7,576 nucleotides of DNA, taken from Dehalococcoidia bacterium. GTDB taxonomy: Bacteria; Chloroflexota; Dehalococcoidia; Tepidiformales; Tepidiformaceae. The DNA is taken from assembly GCA_007126855.1 (NCBI GenBank), contig SLAK01000206.1, positions 1 through 7,576 of the forward strand, read 5' to 3'. This document shows positions 1 through 6,861 of the stretch, piece after piece (within the stretch, counting starts at the first letter, position 1; each line of letters begins with the position of its first letter). The notes beneath the pieces were generated by a model that was given only the letters and a program-made list of their open reading frames with translations, had not been told where the DNA came from and searched no databases. Made by a program: the position numbers and the translations under genes.

Positions 1-767
1 CCGGTGACGTAATCGGAATCTGGCCCGGCCAGGAAGCCGACCACCTTCGCGCAGTCCTCCGGCGTGCCGATGCGCCGCAGCGCGACCGACGCTGCGATGC
101 GGTCCTCGCCCGTCCTCGCGAACATCTGGCTGAGGCGGCCGGTGGCGATGTACCCGGGTGCGATGCAGTTCACGGTGATGCCGTAGGGCCCGAGTTCCTG
201 CGCGAGGTAGCGCGTGTACATAATGATGCCAGCCTTGGCGACGCCGTAATGGGCGTAGCCGCCGTCGGGCGACCCTCGCCGCCCGGCCTGGCTCGACACG
301 GTGATGATCTTCCCGGAGCGTTGCTCCTTCATCCCCGGGGCGACGATCGAGCACGTGTGGACCGTGCCGTAGAGGTTTCGCTGCAGCACCGCGTCGAAGA
401 GTTGCGGGTCGACCTCAGATGCGCGCGTCTCGGCGGGCGCGCCGAGGCCCCCGCCGGCGTTGCATACGACGATGTCGAGCCTGCCCCAGTCGCTCAGCGC
501 CTTGCCGATCTCCGTCTCGAGCGCTGCGCGGTCGCCAACATCGGCTTCCAGCCCGATGGATTTGCGCCCCAGCGCTTCCACCTCGTCGACGGTCGTTGTG
601 CCGGTCATCTGGGCGCGCTCGGCGTCGTACTCCTCGAACGACTTGAGGTTGAGGTCGAGCACGGCGACGTCGGCCCCGAGCTGTGCAAGATGGAGCGCAT
701 AGGCACGGCCGAGGCCGCGCGCGGCGCCCGTCACGAGCGCCGTCTTCCCCTCGAGCGGTGTGTACAA
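1..767 (-). CDS. SDR-family NAD(P)-dependent oxidoreductase (C-terminus off the left edge)
   Basis: Classical short-chain dehydrogenase/reductase, a cytoplasmic Rossmann-fold enzyme that oxidises or reduces an alcohol/ketone; the substrate cannot be told. My translation gives 255 codons. Visible: cofactor motif TGAARGLG at residues 13-20, an Asp at the end of beta-2 (VLD, residue 38) that in this family favours NAD(H), NAG at 103-105, catalytic Asn131, Ser159 and YGVAK (Tyr174, Lys178), then PG at 204-205. The beta-2 to beta-3 stretch (about residues 40-70) is longer than in FabG. A similar longer loop occurs in carveol-dehydrogenase/mycofactocin-type SDRs, but that assignment is weak. No ATG lies near the expected start. 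I chose TTG at 767 because AGGAG sits 8 nt upstream and the Rossmann motif begins at the usual distance. An in-frame GTG 15 codons further upstream is the alternative. The gene follows tadC after 139 nt and has no evident link to pili. Confidence 0.9.
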   Translation of the reverse strand, partial: MYTPLEGKTALVTGAARGLGRAYALHLAQLGADVAVLDLNLKSFEEYDAERAQMTGTTTVDEVEALGRKSIGLEADVGDRAALETEIGKALSDWGRLDIVVCNAGGGLGAPAETRASEVDPQLFDAVLQRNLYGTVHTCSIVAPGMKEQRSGKIITVSSQAGRRGSPDGGYAHYGVAKAGIIMYTRYLAQELGPYGITVNCIAPGYIATGRLSQMFARTGEDRIAASVALRRIGTPEDCAKVVGFLAGPDSDYVT

Positions 768-836
768 GTTCTCAACTCCTGGCGTGTGTCCCCGGCAACC
801 CCGCAGCCACACGCGCCGCGGCGGCCGGTCAGGGGC

Positions 837-845
837 ATCCTACCA
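837..845 (-). promoter_or_regulatory. Weak candidate extended -10 element for the SDR gene
   Basis: In the 139-nt gap between tadC and the SDR gene the minus strand reads TGG-TAGGAT, an extended -10 pattern with 4 of 6 matches to TATAAT. It would give a leader of about 60 nt. No convincing -35 box lies 16-18 nt upstream. The gap holds no clear terminator for the pilus operon either, so read-through from tadC remains possible. Confidence 0.18.
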
Positions 846-906
846 GCATCACCGCTCAGGAGGGCTTCGCGGGTTCGGGCGGAGAGGAGTTGAGGGCCGC
901 TGGACT

Positions 907-1812
907 TTAGAACGCTTCCATGATCTGGATGACCGCGGGCCCGCCGATGACGATCATGATCGCCGGGAAGATAAACAGCACCAGCGGGAAGACCATCTTG
1001 ATGGGCGCCTTAAACGCCTGTTCCTCGGCCTTCTGGCGCCGCTTGGTACGGATCACCCCGGTTTGCACGCGGATGACCGAGCCGATGGAGATGCCCATCT
1101 GCTCCGCCTGGATGATCGCGTTGATCAGCGAGCGGAGCTCTTCGACGCCGGTGCGTTCGGCCATGTCGGCGAAGGCTTCGCTGCGGGCGCGGCCCATCTG
1201 GATTTCCCGCATCGTTCGCGTGAGTTCGGCGGCGAAGGGCCCCTCGACCTTTTCGATGACCCGCGAGAAGGCGGCGTCAATGCCGAGCCCCGCCTCTACC
1301 GACGCGGTGGTGAGGTCGAAGGCGTCGGGCAAGGAGCGCCAGATCTGCTTCTGGCGTTGCTTAATGCGGCTGAGCAGCCACATCCGCGGCGCGTAGATAC
1401 TGAGGATGAGCGGGATGGCGAATGCGATCAGGCCGCCGCGGAGGCCCAGGCCGGCAGCCCAGGCATACATCACCCCGAGAATGGGGAGCCCCCCGGCGAG
1501 AAGGCCCACGATCATGATGAACTGGCCGGCCTTCATCCTGACGCCGCCCTGCTCCAGGGCGGTTTCCACCCTGGCGGTCATGGCCGAGGGCAGCAGGCCA
1601 TTCATGCGCTTCGAGAGACCACGGGCCAGCGGCTGCAGGACGCGGACCGAGAACGCGGCTTCCGGGTCGGGCAGACCTTCCCTGGAGGAACGCGTATAAC
1701 GGAGCCCGCCCAGGCGCGCCTCCATCGCGGGGTCCTGCACCTGCCGGTAGAGCAGGCCATACATCATCAGGGTGACGGAGATGAAGGTCCCGGCGGCAAT
1801 GAGCAATTCCAT
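907..1812 (-). CDS. tadC: TadC, inner-membrane platform protein of the Tad pilus (GspF/T2SSF family)
   Basis: Second of the two paralogous platform proteins that sit in the cytoplasmic membrane, contact the CpaF ATPase and support pilin insertion into the growing fibre. The 301-aa product has an N-terminal membrane segment (about residues 2-22), a central pair (about 97-118 and 124-142), and a C-terminal segment (about 273-295). Between these lies the cytoplasmic four-helix T2SSF domain (about 160-270), including the typical LPDAFDLTTASVEAGLGID stretch at 161-179 and the EELRSLINAIIQAEQMG region around 224-240. Length is normal for TadC. The ATG at 1812 follows the tadB stop by 3 nt (TAA GCC ATG), with GAGG 8 nt upstream inside the end of tadB, so translation is probably coupled. 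It is the last pilus gene in the run. TadB and TadC were told apart by order and membrane layout. Confidence 0.93.
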   Translation of the reverse strand: MELLIAAGTFISVTLMMYGLLYRQVQDPAMEARLGGLRYTRSSREGLPDPEAAFSVRVLQPLARGLSKRMNGLLPSAMTARVETALEQGGVRMKAGQFIMIVGLLAGGLPILGVMYAWAAGLGLRGGLIAFAIPLILSIYAPRMWLLSRIKQRQKQIWRSLPDAFDLTTASVEAGLGIDAAFSRVIEKVEGPFAAELTRTMREIQMGRARSEAFADMAERTGVEELRSLINAIIQAEQMGISIGSVIRVQTGVIRTKRRQKAEEQAFKAPIKMVFPLVLFIFPAIMIVIGGPAVIQIMEAF

Positions 1813-1815
1813 GGC

Positions 1816-2775
1816 TTAGACCTCGATGTTCACAATGCGGCGGATGACCAGGAACCCGACGACTTCCATGCCCACCGCGGCGCCGAGCATTACCCGGCCG
1901 AGCGATTCGGTGAAGAGCAGCGAGGCGAATTCCGGGTTCATCATGTAGAAGATCACGAAGAGCACCGGCGGGATGCCGCCAATGACATAGCCCGTCAACC
2001 GCTGCTGGCTGGTGAGTGTCTGGATCTCGCCCCGGATACGCTCCCGCTCCCGCATGGTGTGCGCGACGTTGTCCAGGATTTCCGCCAGGTTCCCGCCGAC
2101 GCTGCGCTGAATGAGGATAGCGGTGATCACGATATCGAAGTCGGGACTGCCCACGCGGCGGTTCAGGGCCTCGAGCGCATCCTCGATAGACGCGCCGACT
2201 GCGATGTCCCGCAGCGTGCGGCGGATCTCCAGGGAAATGGGTTCCGGCATCTGCGTCCCGGCGCTCTCGATCGCCTGGACGAAGCCGAAGCCGGCGCGGA
2301 GGCCGCTGGACACCATAGAGATAAGCTCCACAAGCTGGTGTTCGAGCTTGCGCTTGCGGCTGGAGATGCGCTGCGAGACCCAGAAGCCCACCGCCAGGTA
2401 GCCGAGCGGCGCCAGCGCGATGCCGAGTAGCGGTATGGGCAGCAGCATCATACCTACCAGTGCCACGAAGGCCGCCGCGGCCAGGCGGAGTATCAGGTAT
2501 TCCTTCGGGTTCAGCGTGAGCCCTGCTCTCTCCAGGTCGAGCGTCCAGTTCGCGGAGATGTTCGAGGACACGAGCGTGATGCCGGCGAGCTGGACTGCCG
2601 CCCGGCGCCGAAGGGAGATTTCGTTGCCCGTGTCCTGCGCGTCTGCTTTGGTATCGCGAAGCCCGTGGAGGCGCGCGGCGGCCTGTTCCGGCACGCCGGC
2701 AGGCCCCAGGAGCCAGAGGACGGTGGTTGCGGCAAACGCGCCCGCGGCAAGTGAGGTCAACAGCGCAAGTTCCAT
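1816..2775 (-). CDS. tadB: TadB, inner-membrane platform protein of the Tad pilus (GspF/T2SSF family)
   Basis: Platform protein of the Tad machine, expected to pair with TadC in the cytoplasmic membrane and to transmit the motion of the CpaF ATPase. The 319-aa protein has an N-terminal membrane helix (about residues 3-24), two central helices (about 95-135), a T2SSF domain (about 145-260) with ELISMVSSGLRAGFGFVQAI and a conserved QRSVGGNLAEIL segment near 223-234, and two C-terminal helices (about 261-282 and 296-313). I chose the ATG at 2775: GGAGG lies 8 nt upstream and the start forms TGATG with the cpaF stop. A GTG one codon earlier (2778) would give a 4-nt overlap and 320 aa, but its spacing to GGAGG is only 5 nt. 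The overlap implies coupling to cpaF, in keeping with a fixed ATPase/platform ratio. Confidence 0.93.
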   Translation of the reverse strand: MELALLTSLAAGAFAATTVLWLLGPAGVPEQAAARLHGLRDTKADAQDTGNEISLRRRAAVQLAGITLVSSNISANWTLDLERAGLTLNPKEYLILRLAAAAFVALVGMMLLPIPLLGIALAPLGYLAVGFWVSQRISSRKRKLEHQLVELISMVSSGLRAGFGFVQAIESAGTQMPEPISLEIRRTLRDIAVGASIEDALEALNRRVGSPDFDIVITAILIQRSVGGNLAEILDNVAHTMRERERIRGEIQTLTSQQRLTGYVIGGIPPVLFVIFYMMNPEFASLLFTESLGRVMLGAAVGMEVVGFLVIRRIVNIEV

Positions 2776-4397
2776 CACGCTACCCTCCGCTCGCGATCGA
2801 AGATGTCGGGCGGCAGCTCGATGCCTGCGAGCGCGAATTTCGAGGCGAAGTTCGGGCGGATGCCCGTCGGCCGCAGCGCGCCGTGCACCCTGCCGTCCGC
2901 ATCCACGTGATCGAGCTCGAACAGGAAGATGTCCTGCAGCGTGACCGTGTCGCCCTCCATGCCGCTGACTTCAGTGACGTGGGAGACGCGCCGCGACCCA
3001 TCCTGAAGCCGGCTGACCTGGACGAAGAGGTGGACGGCGGAGGCGATCTGGTCGCGGATGGCGCGCTGGGGCAGGTCCATGCCCGCCATGAGCACCATGT
3101 TCTCCAGGCGGGCGACCGCATCGCGCGGCGTGTTCGCGTGCACCGTCGAGATCGAGCCGTCGTGGCCGGTGTTCATCGCCTGGAGCATGTCGAAGGCTTC
3201 CGGGCCACGGACCTCGCCGACGATGATGCGGTCGGGGCGCATACGCAGGGTGTTGCGCACCAGGTCGCGCTGGGTCACCGCGTTCTTGCCTTCCATGCTG
3301 GGTGGCCGCGATTCCAGCGTGATGACGTGCTCCTGCTGGAGCTTCACTTCAGCAGGGTCCTCGATGGTGATGATGCGCTCGGTGTTCGGGATGAAGCTGG
3401 AGAGCGCGTTAAGGAGCGTCGTCTTACCGGTGCCGGTACCACCGCTGATGATGATGTTCAGGTGGGCGCGGACACACATGGCCAGGAATTCGGCCGTTTC
3501 TTCACTCAGTGACCCGACGGCGATGAGGTCGGCCATCCGCATCTTGTCCGCCATGAACTTCCGGATGGTGATGGTCGGCGCCTTGGGCGATACCGGCGGG
3601 ATGGTGATGTTGACGCGGGAACCGTCGGGCAGGCGCGCGTCCACCATGGGGCTGGATTCGTCGATGCGGCGCCCGAGCGGCGCCACGATGCGCTCGATGA
3701 TACGCATGGCGTGCCGGTTATCGCGGAAGCGCGCGGAGCTGCGCAGGATGCGTCCGTTCAGTTCGTAGTAAATGCGGTCCAGTCCGGTCACCATCACTTC
3801 GGAGACCGAGGGGTCACGCAAGAGCGGCTCCAGCGGGCCGAGGCCGAGCACTTCATCGGCGACCGATTCGATAAGTTCGTCGCGGCTGCCGGAGACCTGG
3901 ATGTTTTCCTGACTGATGAGTTCGCGCGCCGCCTTTCTCACCGCCTCGCGCTGCTTGTCCGGCGGCATGCCGTCCAGTGCGCCCTGTTCCAGCTCCTCGA
4001 TCAGCAGCTCGTGCAGGCGGATCTTTGCCGACTCGAGCTGCGCATTGCCGCGGCGTGGTTCGGCGGGGGCGGCGGGCGGAGCAGCGGGTTCGGGCGTCCT
4101 GGGCCGGACGGCTGATGCGTTCGCCACATTGTGCAGGGGCGCCGGCTCGGTTAGTGGCTGAACGGGGCCGGGTTTGGGCGCAGGTGTATCCTCGGGCCGG
4201 GGCGCTTCCCTGGCTTCCGCTTCCATCCCCCAGCGCCGCTGGGGGCGCCCGATCTGGCCCGAAGGCCGAAGCCGGGTGCGTTCCTTCGCCTCGTGGTCGC
4301 CGTCGCGGTCCTCGCCGTCGGATGCCAGCCGCCGCCGCGCGGCAGCCCAGCCAAAGCGCCGCTGCTCTTCCTGTTCGCGTGACTGTTCCTCTGTCAT
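2775..4397 (-). CDS. cpaF: CpaF/TadA, secretion ATPase that powers Tad pilus assembly
   Basis: Hexameric type II/IV secretion ATPase on the cytoplasmic face of the Tad platform; in studied systems it drives pilus extension and, in some, retraction. The 540-aa sequence has an N-terminal charged then Pro/Ala-rich region (1-117, probably disordered), an N-terminal domain (about 118-290) with the family motif VLGLGPLEPLL at 183-193, and the ATPase core. Walker A GGTGTGKTT is at 319-327, the Asp box IEDPAEV around 345-351, Walker B IIVGEVRGPEA at 391-401, and the His box GHDGSISTVHAN at 411-422. All expected catalytic elements are intact. The core length is normal; the low-complexity N-terminus makes the protein longer than many CpaF proteins. 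The ATG at 4397 has GGGAG 7 nt upstream. The gene starts 25 nt after the cpaE stop and overlaps tadB. Confidence 0.96.
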   Translation of the reverse strand: MTEEQSREQEEQRRFGWAAARRRLASDGEDRDGDHEAKERTRLRPSGQIGRPQRRWGMEAEAREAPRPEDTPAPKPGPVQPLTEPAPLHNVANASAVRPRTPEPAAPPAAPAEPRRGNAQLESAKIRLHELLIEELEQGALDGMPPDKQREAVRKAARELISQENIQVSGSRDELIESVADEVLGLGPLEPLLRDPSVSEVMVTGLDRIYYELNGRILRSSARFRDNRHAMRIIERIVAPLGRRIDESSPMVDARLPDGSRVNITIPPVSPKAPTITIRKFMADKMRMADLIAVGSLSEETAEFLAMCVRAHLNIIISGGTGTGKTTLLNALSSFIPNTERIITIEDPAEVKLQQEHVITLESRPPSMEGKNAVTQRDLVRNTLRMRPDRIIVGEVRGPEAFDMLQAMNTGHDGSISTVHANTPRDAVARLENMVLMAGMDLPQRAIRDQIASAVHLFVQVSRLQDGSRRVSHVTEVSGMEGDTVTLQDIFLFELDHVDADGRVHGALRPTGIRPNFASKFALAGIELPPDIFDRERRVA

Positions 4398-4421
4398 CCG
4401 GCTACTCCCGTTTTCGTTGCT

Positions 4422-5645
4422 TTAGGCCGACTTCCGCATGAATGGGAACAACAGCTTCCCGAGGCCGCCTTTGCGCTTCGCGTGTGTGTTGCCGCGGACG
4501 CCTGCCAGCGAGCGGGCCATTTTCTGGATCTCTATTGAGACCTTCGAGTTCGGCCGGAACATCACGATGGGCTTGCCCAGCTGTGCCGACCGCACGACTT
4601 CGTTGTCCTGCGGGATCCGCCACCAGAGGGGCGAATCCAGCGTGTTTTCCACATCGCTCTCGCGCACGCCGGTGTCCACGCCGGCGCGGTTGAGCACGAC
4701 TTTGATCCGCTCCTCGTCGTTCCCAAAGCGCTCGTGCAGCATCTCCAGCGCAAGCACGGTGTCCTTGATGCTGGCCATGTCCAGCGTGGTCACCAGCAAG
4801 ATCATGGAGCCGACTTCGATTGCCGCGGCCACGATCTCATTGAAGGTGCCCGGCGTATCGAGGATCACGAAGTCGTGCGTTTGGGCGAGCACGTCGATGA
4901 CGTCGCGCACGTTCTTCGCGGTGAGATGGCGCCAGTCGCTCGGGCGAGTTGGCGCCGGCAGGATGCGCACGCCGGACTCGTGTTCCACCAGGTAGTCGTG
5001 CAGGGACTGGCGATCGATGTTTTCCAGGTTGCGCGCCAGGTCGGCGATTGAGCGTTCGACGGGGATATCCAGCGTGATCGCGACATCGCCGAAGCGGGTG
5101 TCCATGTCGACCAGCGCGACGGTCTGGTGTGCCTCCGTCGCCAGGGCAACGGCCAGGTTCGAGGAGATGGTGGTTTTGCCGATGCCGCCTTTGGCGCCGA
5201 AGACCGTGATGATGGTGCCCTGGGGCACGGGCTCATCCAGCTCGCCGCGCCGCCGCATCATTTCCCGTTCCTTCCGCTCCAGGACCGAAAGGATGGAGTC
5301 CTCCAGCATCTCTTCGCTGAGCGGTTCCTGGAGGTAGTCGGAGGCGCCGTTGACCATGGACTGGCGCACCAGCTTGATGTTTGCCTCGGTCGAGAACACG
5401 ACGATCGGCATATCCGGCATCCCATCGCGAAGCTTGGCGAGCGTCTGGATGGGCCGCACCAGCGGCTCTTCCACGCGCATCAGGACGATGTCCGGCCGTT
5501 GGGTTACCGCAAGCGTGAATGCTTCCACGCCGTACCCCGCGCTTGCGATGACCTCGAGCCCGATGAGTTGCAGCATTTTCTGCAGCTCTGCGGCGCTTTC
5601 CCGGTCGGGGTCGACCACAATGACCTGCGGAACCCTCGACATCAT
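4422..5645 (-). CDS. cpaE: CpaE/TadZ, MinD/ParA-type ATPase with a degenerate receiver domain
   Basis: Cytoplasmic localisation factor of Tad pili; homologues mark the pole or assembly site and recruit the machine. The 407-aa protein has an N-terminal receiver-like fold (about 7-122) and a P-loop ATPase (about 143-375). The ATPase has a deviant Walker A KGGIGKTT at 152-159 with the signature Lys152, VALVDMD with Asp180 and Asp182, and DFVILDTPG as the later strand. In the receiver the acidic pocket is partly present (Asp12, Asp14), but the phospho-accepting Asp is replaced by Arg57 (VLMRVEEP) and the conserved Lys by Glu107 (YLQEP), so phosphorylation is not expected. The basic C-terminus could touch membrane or nucleic acid. 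Two ATGs occur in tandem: GGAGG is 4 nt from the first (5645) and 7 nt from the second (5642), so the true start may be 5642. An 85-nt gap with two hairpins separates it from cpaB. Confidence 0.93.
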   Translation of the reverse strand: MMSRVPQVIVVDPDRESAAELQKMLQLIGLEVIASAGYGVEAFTLAVTQRPDIVLMRVEEPLVRPIQTLAKLRDGMPDMPIVVFSTEANIKLVRQSMVNGASDYLQEPLSEEMLEDSILSVLERKEREMMRRRGELDEPVPQGTIITVFGAKGGIGKTTISSNLAVALATEAHQTVALVDMDTRFGDVAITLDIPVERSIADLARNLENIDRQSLHDYLVEHESGVRILPAPTRPSDWRHLTAKNVRDVIDVLAQTHDFVILDTPGTFNEIVAAAIEVGSMILLVTTLDMASIKDTVLALEMLHERFGNDEERIKVVLNRAGVDTGVRESDVENTLDSPLWWRIPQDNEVVRSAQLGKPIVMFRPNSKVSIEIQKMARSLAGVRGNTHAKRKGGLGKLLFPFMRKSA

Positions 5646-5664
5646 GTATCCTCCACCGTCGCCT

Positions 5665-5679
5665 GGCCCTTTCGGGGCC
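5665..5679 (-). other. Small RNA hairpin upstream of the cpaE ribosome binding site
   Basis: On the minus strand GGCCC, loop CGAAA, GGGCC: a perfect 5-bp G+C stem with a 5-nt loop, ending about 10 nt before the GGAGG of cpaE. It could affect ribosome access or transcript ends. Short G+C hairpins are common in such DNA, so support is modest. Confidence 0.35.
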
Positions 5680-5692
5680 GAGATTCGAATGA

Positions 5693-5716
5693 CGCCCGGC
5701 TTTGCCCCGCCGGGCG
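5693..5716 (-). terminator. Intercistronic stem-loop after cpaB (terminator-like, no U tract)
   Basis: Fourteen nt after the cpaB stop, the minus strand has a perfect 8-bp inverted repeat, CGCCCGGC and GCCGGGCG, with an 8-nt loop (GGGGCAAA). No run of T follows (next bases TCATTCG), so it is not a standard intrinsic terminator. It may block 3'-end decay of the upstream message or attenuate transcription into cpaE. Confidence 0.45.
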
Positions 5717-5730
5717 AAGAGCGTCGCTTC

Positions 5731-6615
5731 TTAGTCCACGAACACGTCGTCGAGCGTCCACGTGATCGTGCCGCCCAGGTGTTCCCGGTCGCCCTGGTAG
5801 CGGGTCATGATCCGGTACTGGCCCTGGTCGTCCTTCATCGCGTCGATAATGGCCACCTTGGCCGCATCCGCCGGCTCGAGGGCCAGCGTGATCGAGATGG
5901 CCTCTTCGTAGGTCGCGATATCGTCCAGCGGGCGATAGGGCGGGGTGTCGCTGTCGCCAGTGCTTTCGCTCAGCGCCTCACCGTTCGTCCCGGTCATGGC
6001 GGGCCCAAAGGGGACGAGCGACTGGGAGACTGCGACGACCATGACGTCCTGGGCGATGATTCCCGACACCAGGTCGAGCTTCTCCTCGCCGGTCAGCGGG
6101 TCGACCGTCACCAGCGACGTTATCCCGAGCACATCGACGCGGTCGCCGGGCTGGGGAAGGCCCGCGTTGGCCCAGGCTTCGTGCGGGATCTGGAGCGAAA
6201 GCGCACGCAGCCCTGGCGGCACCTTGAAGGCGAGGCTGTTTTGCTCATCGCCCGTGGTGACCTTGGCGCCAAGGGCCTGCTCACCAGCGTAGATGCGCGT
6301 GGTCGTAACCTTGCCCACCACCTCGTCCGGGTCCGTCACGACCCCGGGGAGCACCGAACCCGAAGGAATCGACTGTTCGACCAGCATATCGGGCGTGATA
6401 GTGGCCCCGAATTCGACGTCGCGCGCGAACACGAGCACGGTTTCCATCTCGCCTGCGGTGTGCAGGGCGTCCTGCACGGCTTCGTCGCCTCCGCCGCGGG
6501 TACTGAGGAAGGCGAACATCAATGTTGCGCTGAGCACGCCAAAGAGCGCCGCGAGCATGAGCACGCCGCGGTTCCGGTTTGATCCTGATGCCACCTGTGC
6601 TATCGAACGTGCCAT
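5731..6615 (-). CDS. cpaB: CpaB/RcpC, membrane-anchored SAF-domain protein of the Tad pilus
   Basis: Extracytoplasmic Tad component. In diderm bacteria CpaB/RcpC is periplasmic and works with the secretin; in monoderms its role is not settled. The 294-aa product has a short basic N-terminus (RNR at 14-16), a membrane helix at about 18-38 that probably serves as an anchor, a SAF domain (about 59-120, beginning VLVFARDVEFGATIT), and the RcpC/CpaB domain with the family-typical PGDRVDVLG at 156-164. Residues 203-232 are an acidic, Ser/Thr/Pro-rich stretch that looks like a flexible insertion. The end is normal (TAA). The ATG at 6615 has a good GGAGG 8 nt upstream and the helix starts soon after, as expected. 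It has its own 233-nt structured leader, unlike the tightly packed genes downstream, and an 85-nt gap precedes cpaE. Confidence 0.9.
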   Translation of the reverse strand: MARSIAQVASGSNRNRGVLMLAALFGVLSATLMFAFLSTRGGGDEAVQDALHTAGEMETVLVFARDVEFGATITPDMLVEQSIPSGSVLPGVVTDPDEVVGKVTTTRIYAGEQALGAKVTTGDEQNSLAFKVPPGLRALSLQIPHEAWANAGLPQPGDRVDVLGITSLVTVDPLTGEEKLDLVSGIIAQDVMVVAVSQSLVPFGPAMTGTNGEALSESTGDSDTPPYRPLDDIATYEEAISITLALEPADAAKVAIIDAMKDDQGQYRIMTRYQGDREHLGGTITWTLDDVFVD

Positions 6616-6848
6616 GGCAGAGTCCTCCCGATTGCACTATCGGTTGGGGGGAGCCATCCCTGCAGGGGGCTTAACCTGCCGATGGCTTCCGATTGGTCGG
6701 TCGTGTTTCTCAAAGTTCTTGTGTCCAATGTGCTCGCCGCTCCGGCTGCGGCGCGCACGGGGGTATTGCAGCGGCCCACTCGGTGTGCCGACCGATTCTG
6801 TGTGTTCAGGGTTTTGCCAGGGGAAGGCGAACGCTTACCGTGCCGCGG
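6616..6848 (-). promoter_or_regulatory. Structured 233-nt leader of cpaB, possible cis-regulatory RNA or internal promoter region
   Basis: Non-coding gap between tadE and cpaB. On the minus strand I find four possible stem-loops: 6780-6791 (4 bp, CACA loop), 6735-6753 (6-bp CGCCGC/GCGGCG), 6652-6687 (AGCCATC/GATGGCT outer stem and GCAGG/CCTGC inner stem, 12 bp in all) and 6628-6643 (CCGAT/ATCGG, 6-nt loop), the last adjoining the GGAGG of cpaB. CGACCGA at 6789-6795 can also pair with TCGGTCG at 6697-6703. The word AATCGG occurs three times (6792-6797, 6689-6694, 6628-6633). I recognise no known riboswitch, including the cyclic-di-GMP classes, and no convincing -35/-10 pair. No coding frame with a good start fits the gap. 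Confidence 0.45.
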
Positions 6849-6861
6849 CTATTCCAGCCGC
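6845..6861 (-). other. Hairpin spanning the tadE stop codon
   Basis: Perfect 6-bp inverted repeat GCGGCT and AGCCGC with a GGAAT loop, covering the last codons and TAG stop of tadE. No T tract follows. It could act in mRNA 3'-end stability or mark the beginning of the structured cpaB leader; chance is also possible because it lies partly in coding sequence. Confidence 0.35.

Noticed and set aside
249..893. 214-codon plus-strand open frame at the left edge
   Set aside because: The minus strand here encodes an SDR with all catalytic motifs; the plus-strand frame is low-complexity Arg/Ala/Gly/Pro.
768..906. Intrinsic terminator at the end of the pilus genes
   Set aside because: No stem-loop followed by a T run could be found on the minus strand after tadC; only short G+C self-complementary words occur.
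760..2430. 556-codon plus-strand open frame antisense to tadC and tadB
   Set aside because: Its composition (very rich in His, Asp, Gly, Arg, with few hydrophobic stretches) is that of an antisense shadow in G+C-rich DNA. The opposite strand encodes two clear T2SSF membrane proteins with proper start sites.
2727..3512. 261-codon plus-strand open frame antisense to cpaF
   Set aside because: It lies opposite the conserved CpaF ATPase core with intact Walker and His boxes. It has no family features and is rich in His/Arg/Asp, as expected of a shadow.
5350..6582. 410-codon plus-strand open frame antisense to cpaE and cpaB
   Set aside because: It crosses the gap between two well-supported minus-strand genes, shows no recognisable domain and changes character along its length.
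6658..6667. CCCTGCAGGG palindrome as an operator
   Set aside because: It is better explained as part of the inner arm and bulge of the 6652-6687 hairpin; a 10-bp G+C-rich palindrome alone is weak evidence.
6616..6848. Cyclic-di-GMP (GEMM-type) riboswitch before cpaB
   Set aside because: A short GGCAAAACC string resembles part of the GEMM consensus, but the conserved GACGCAAAG-type segment and the second stem sequence are missing.
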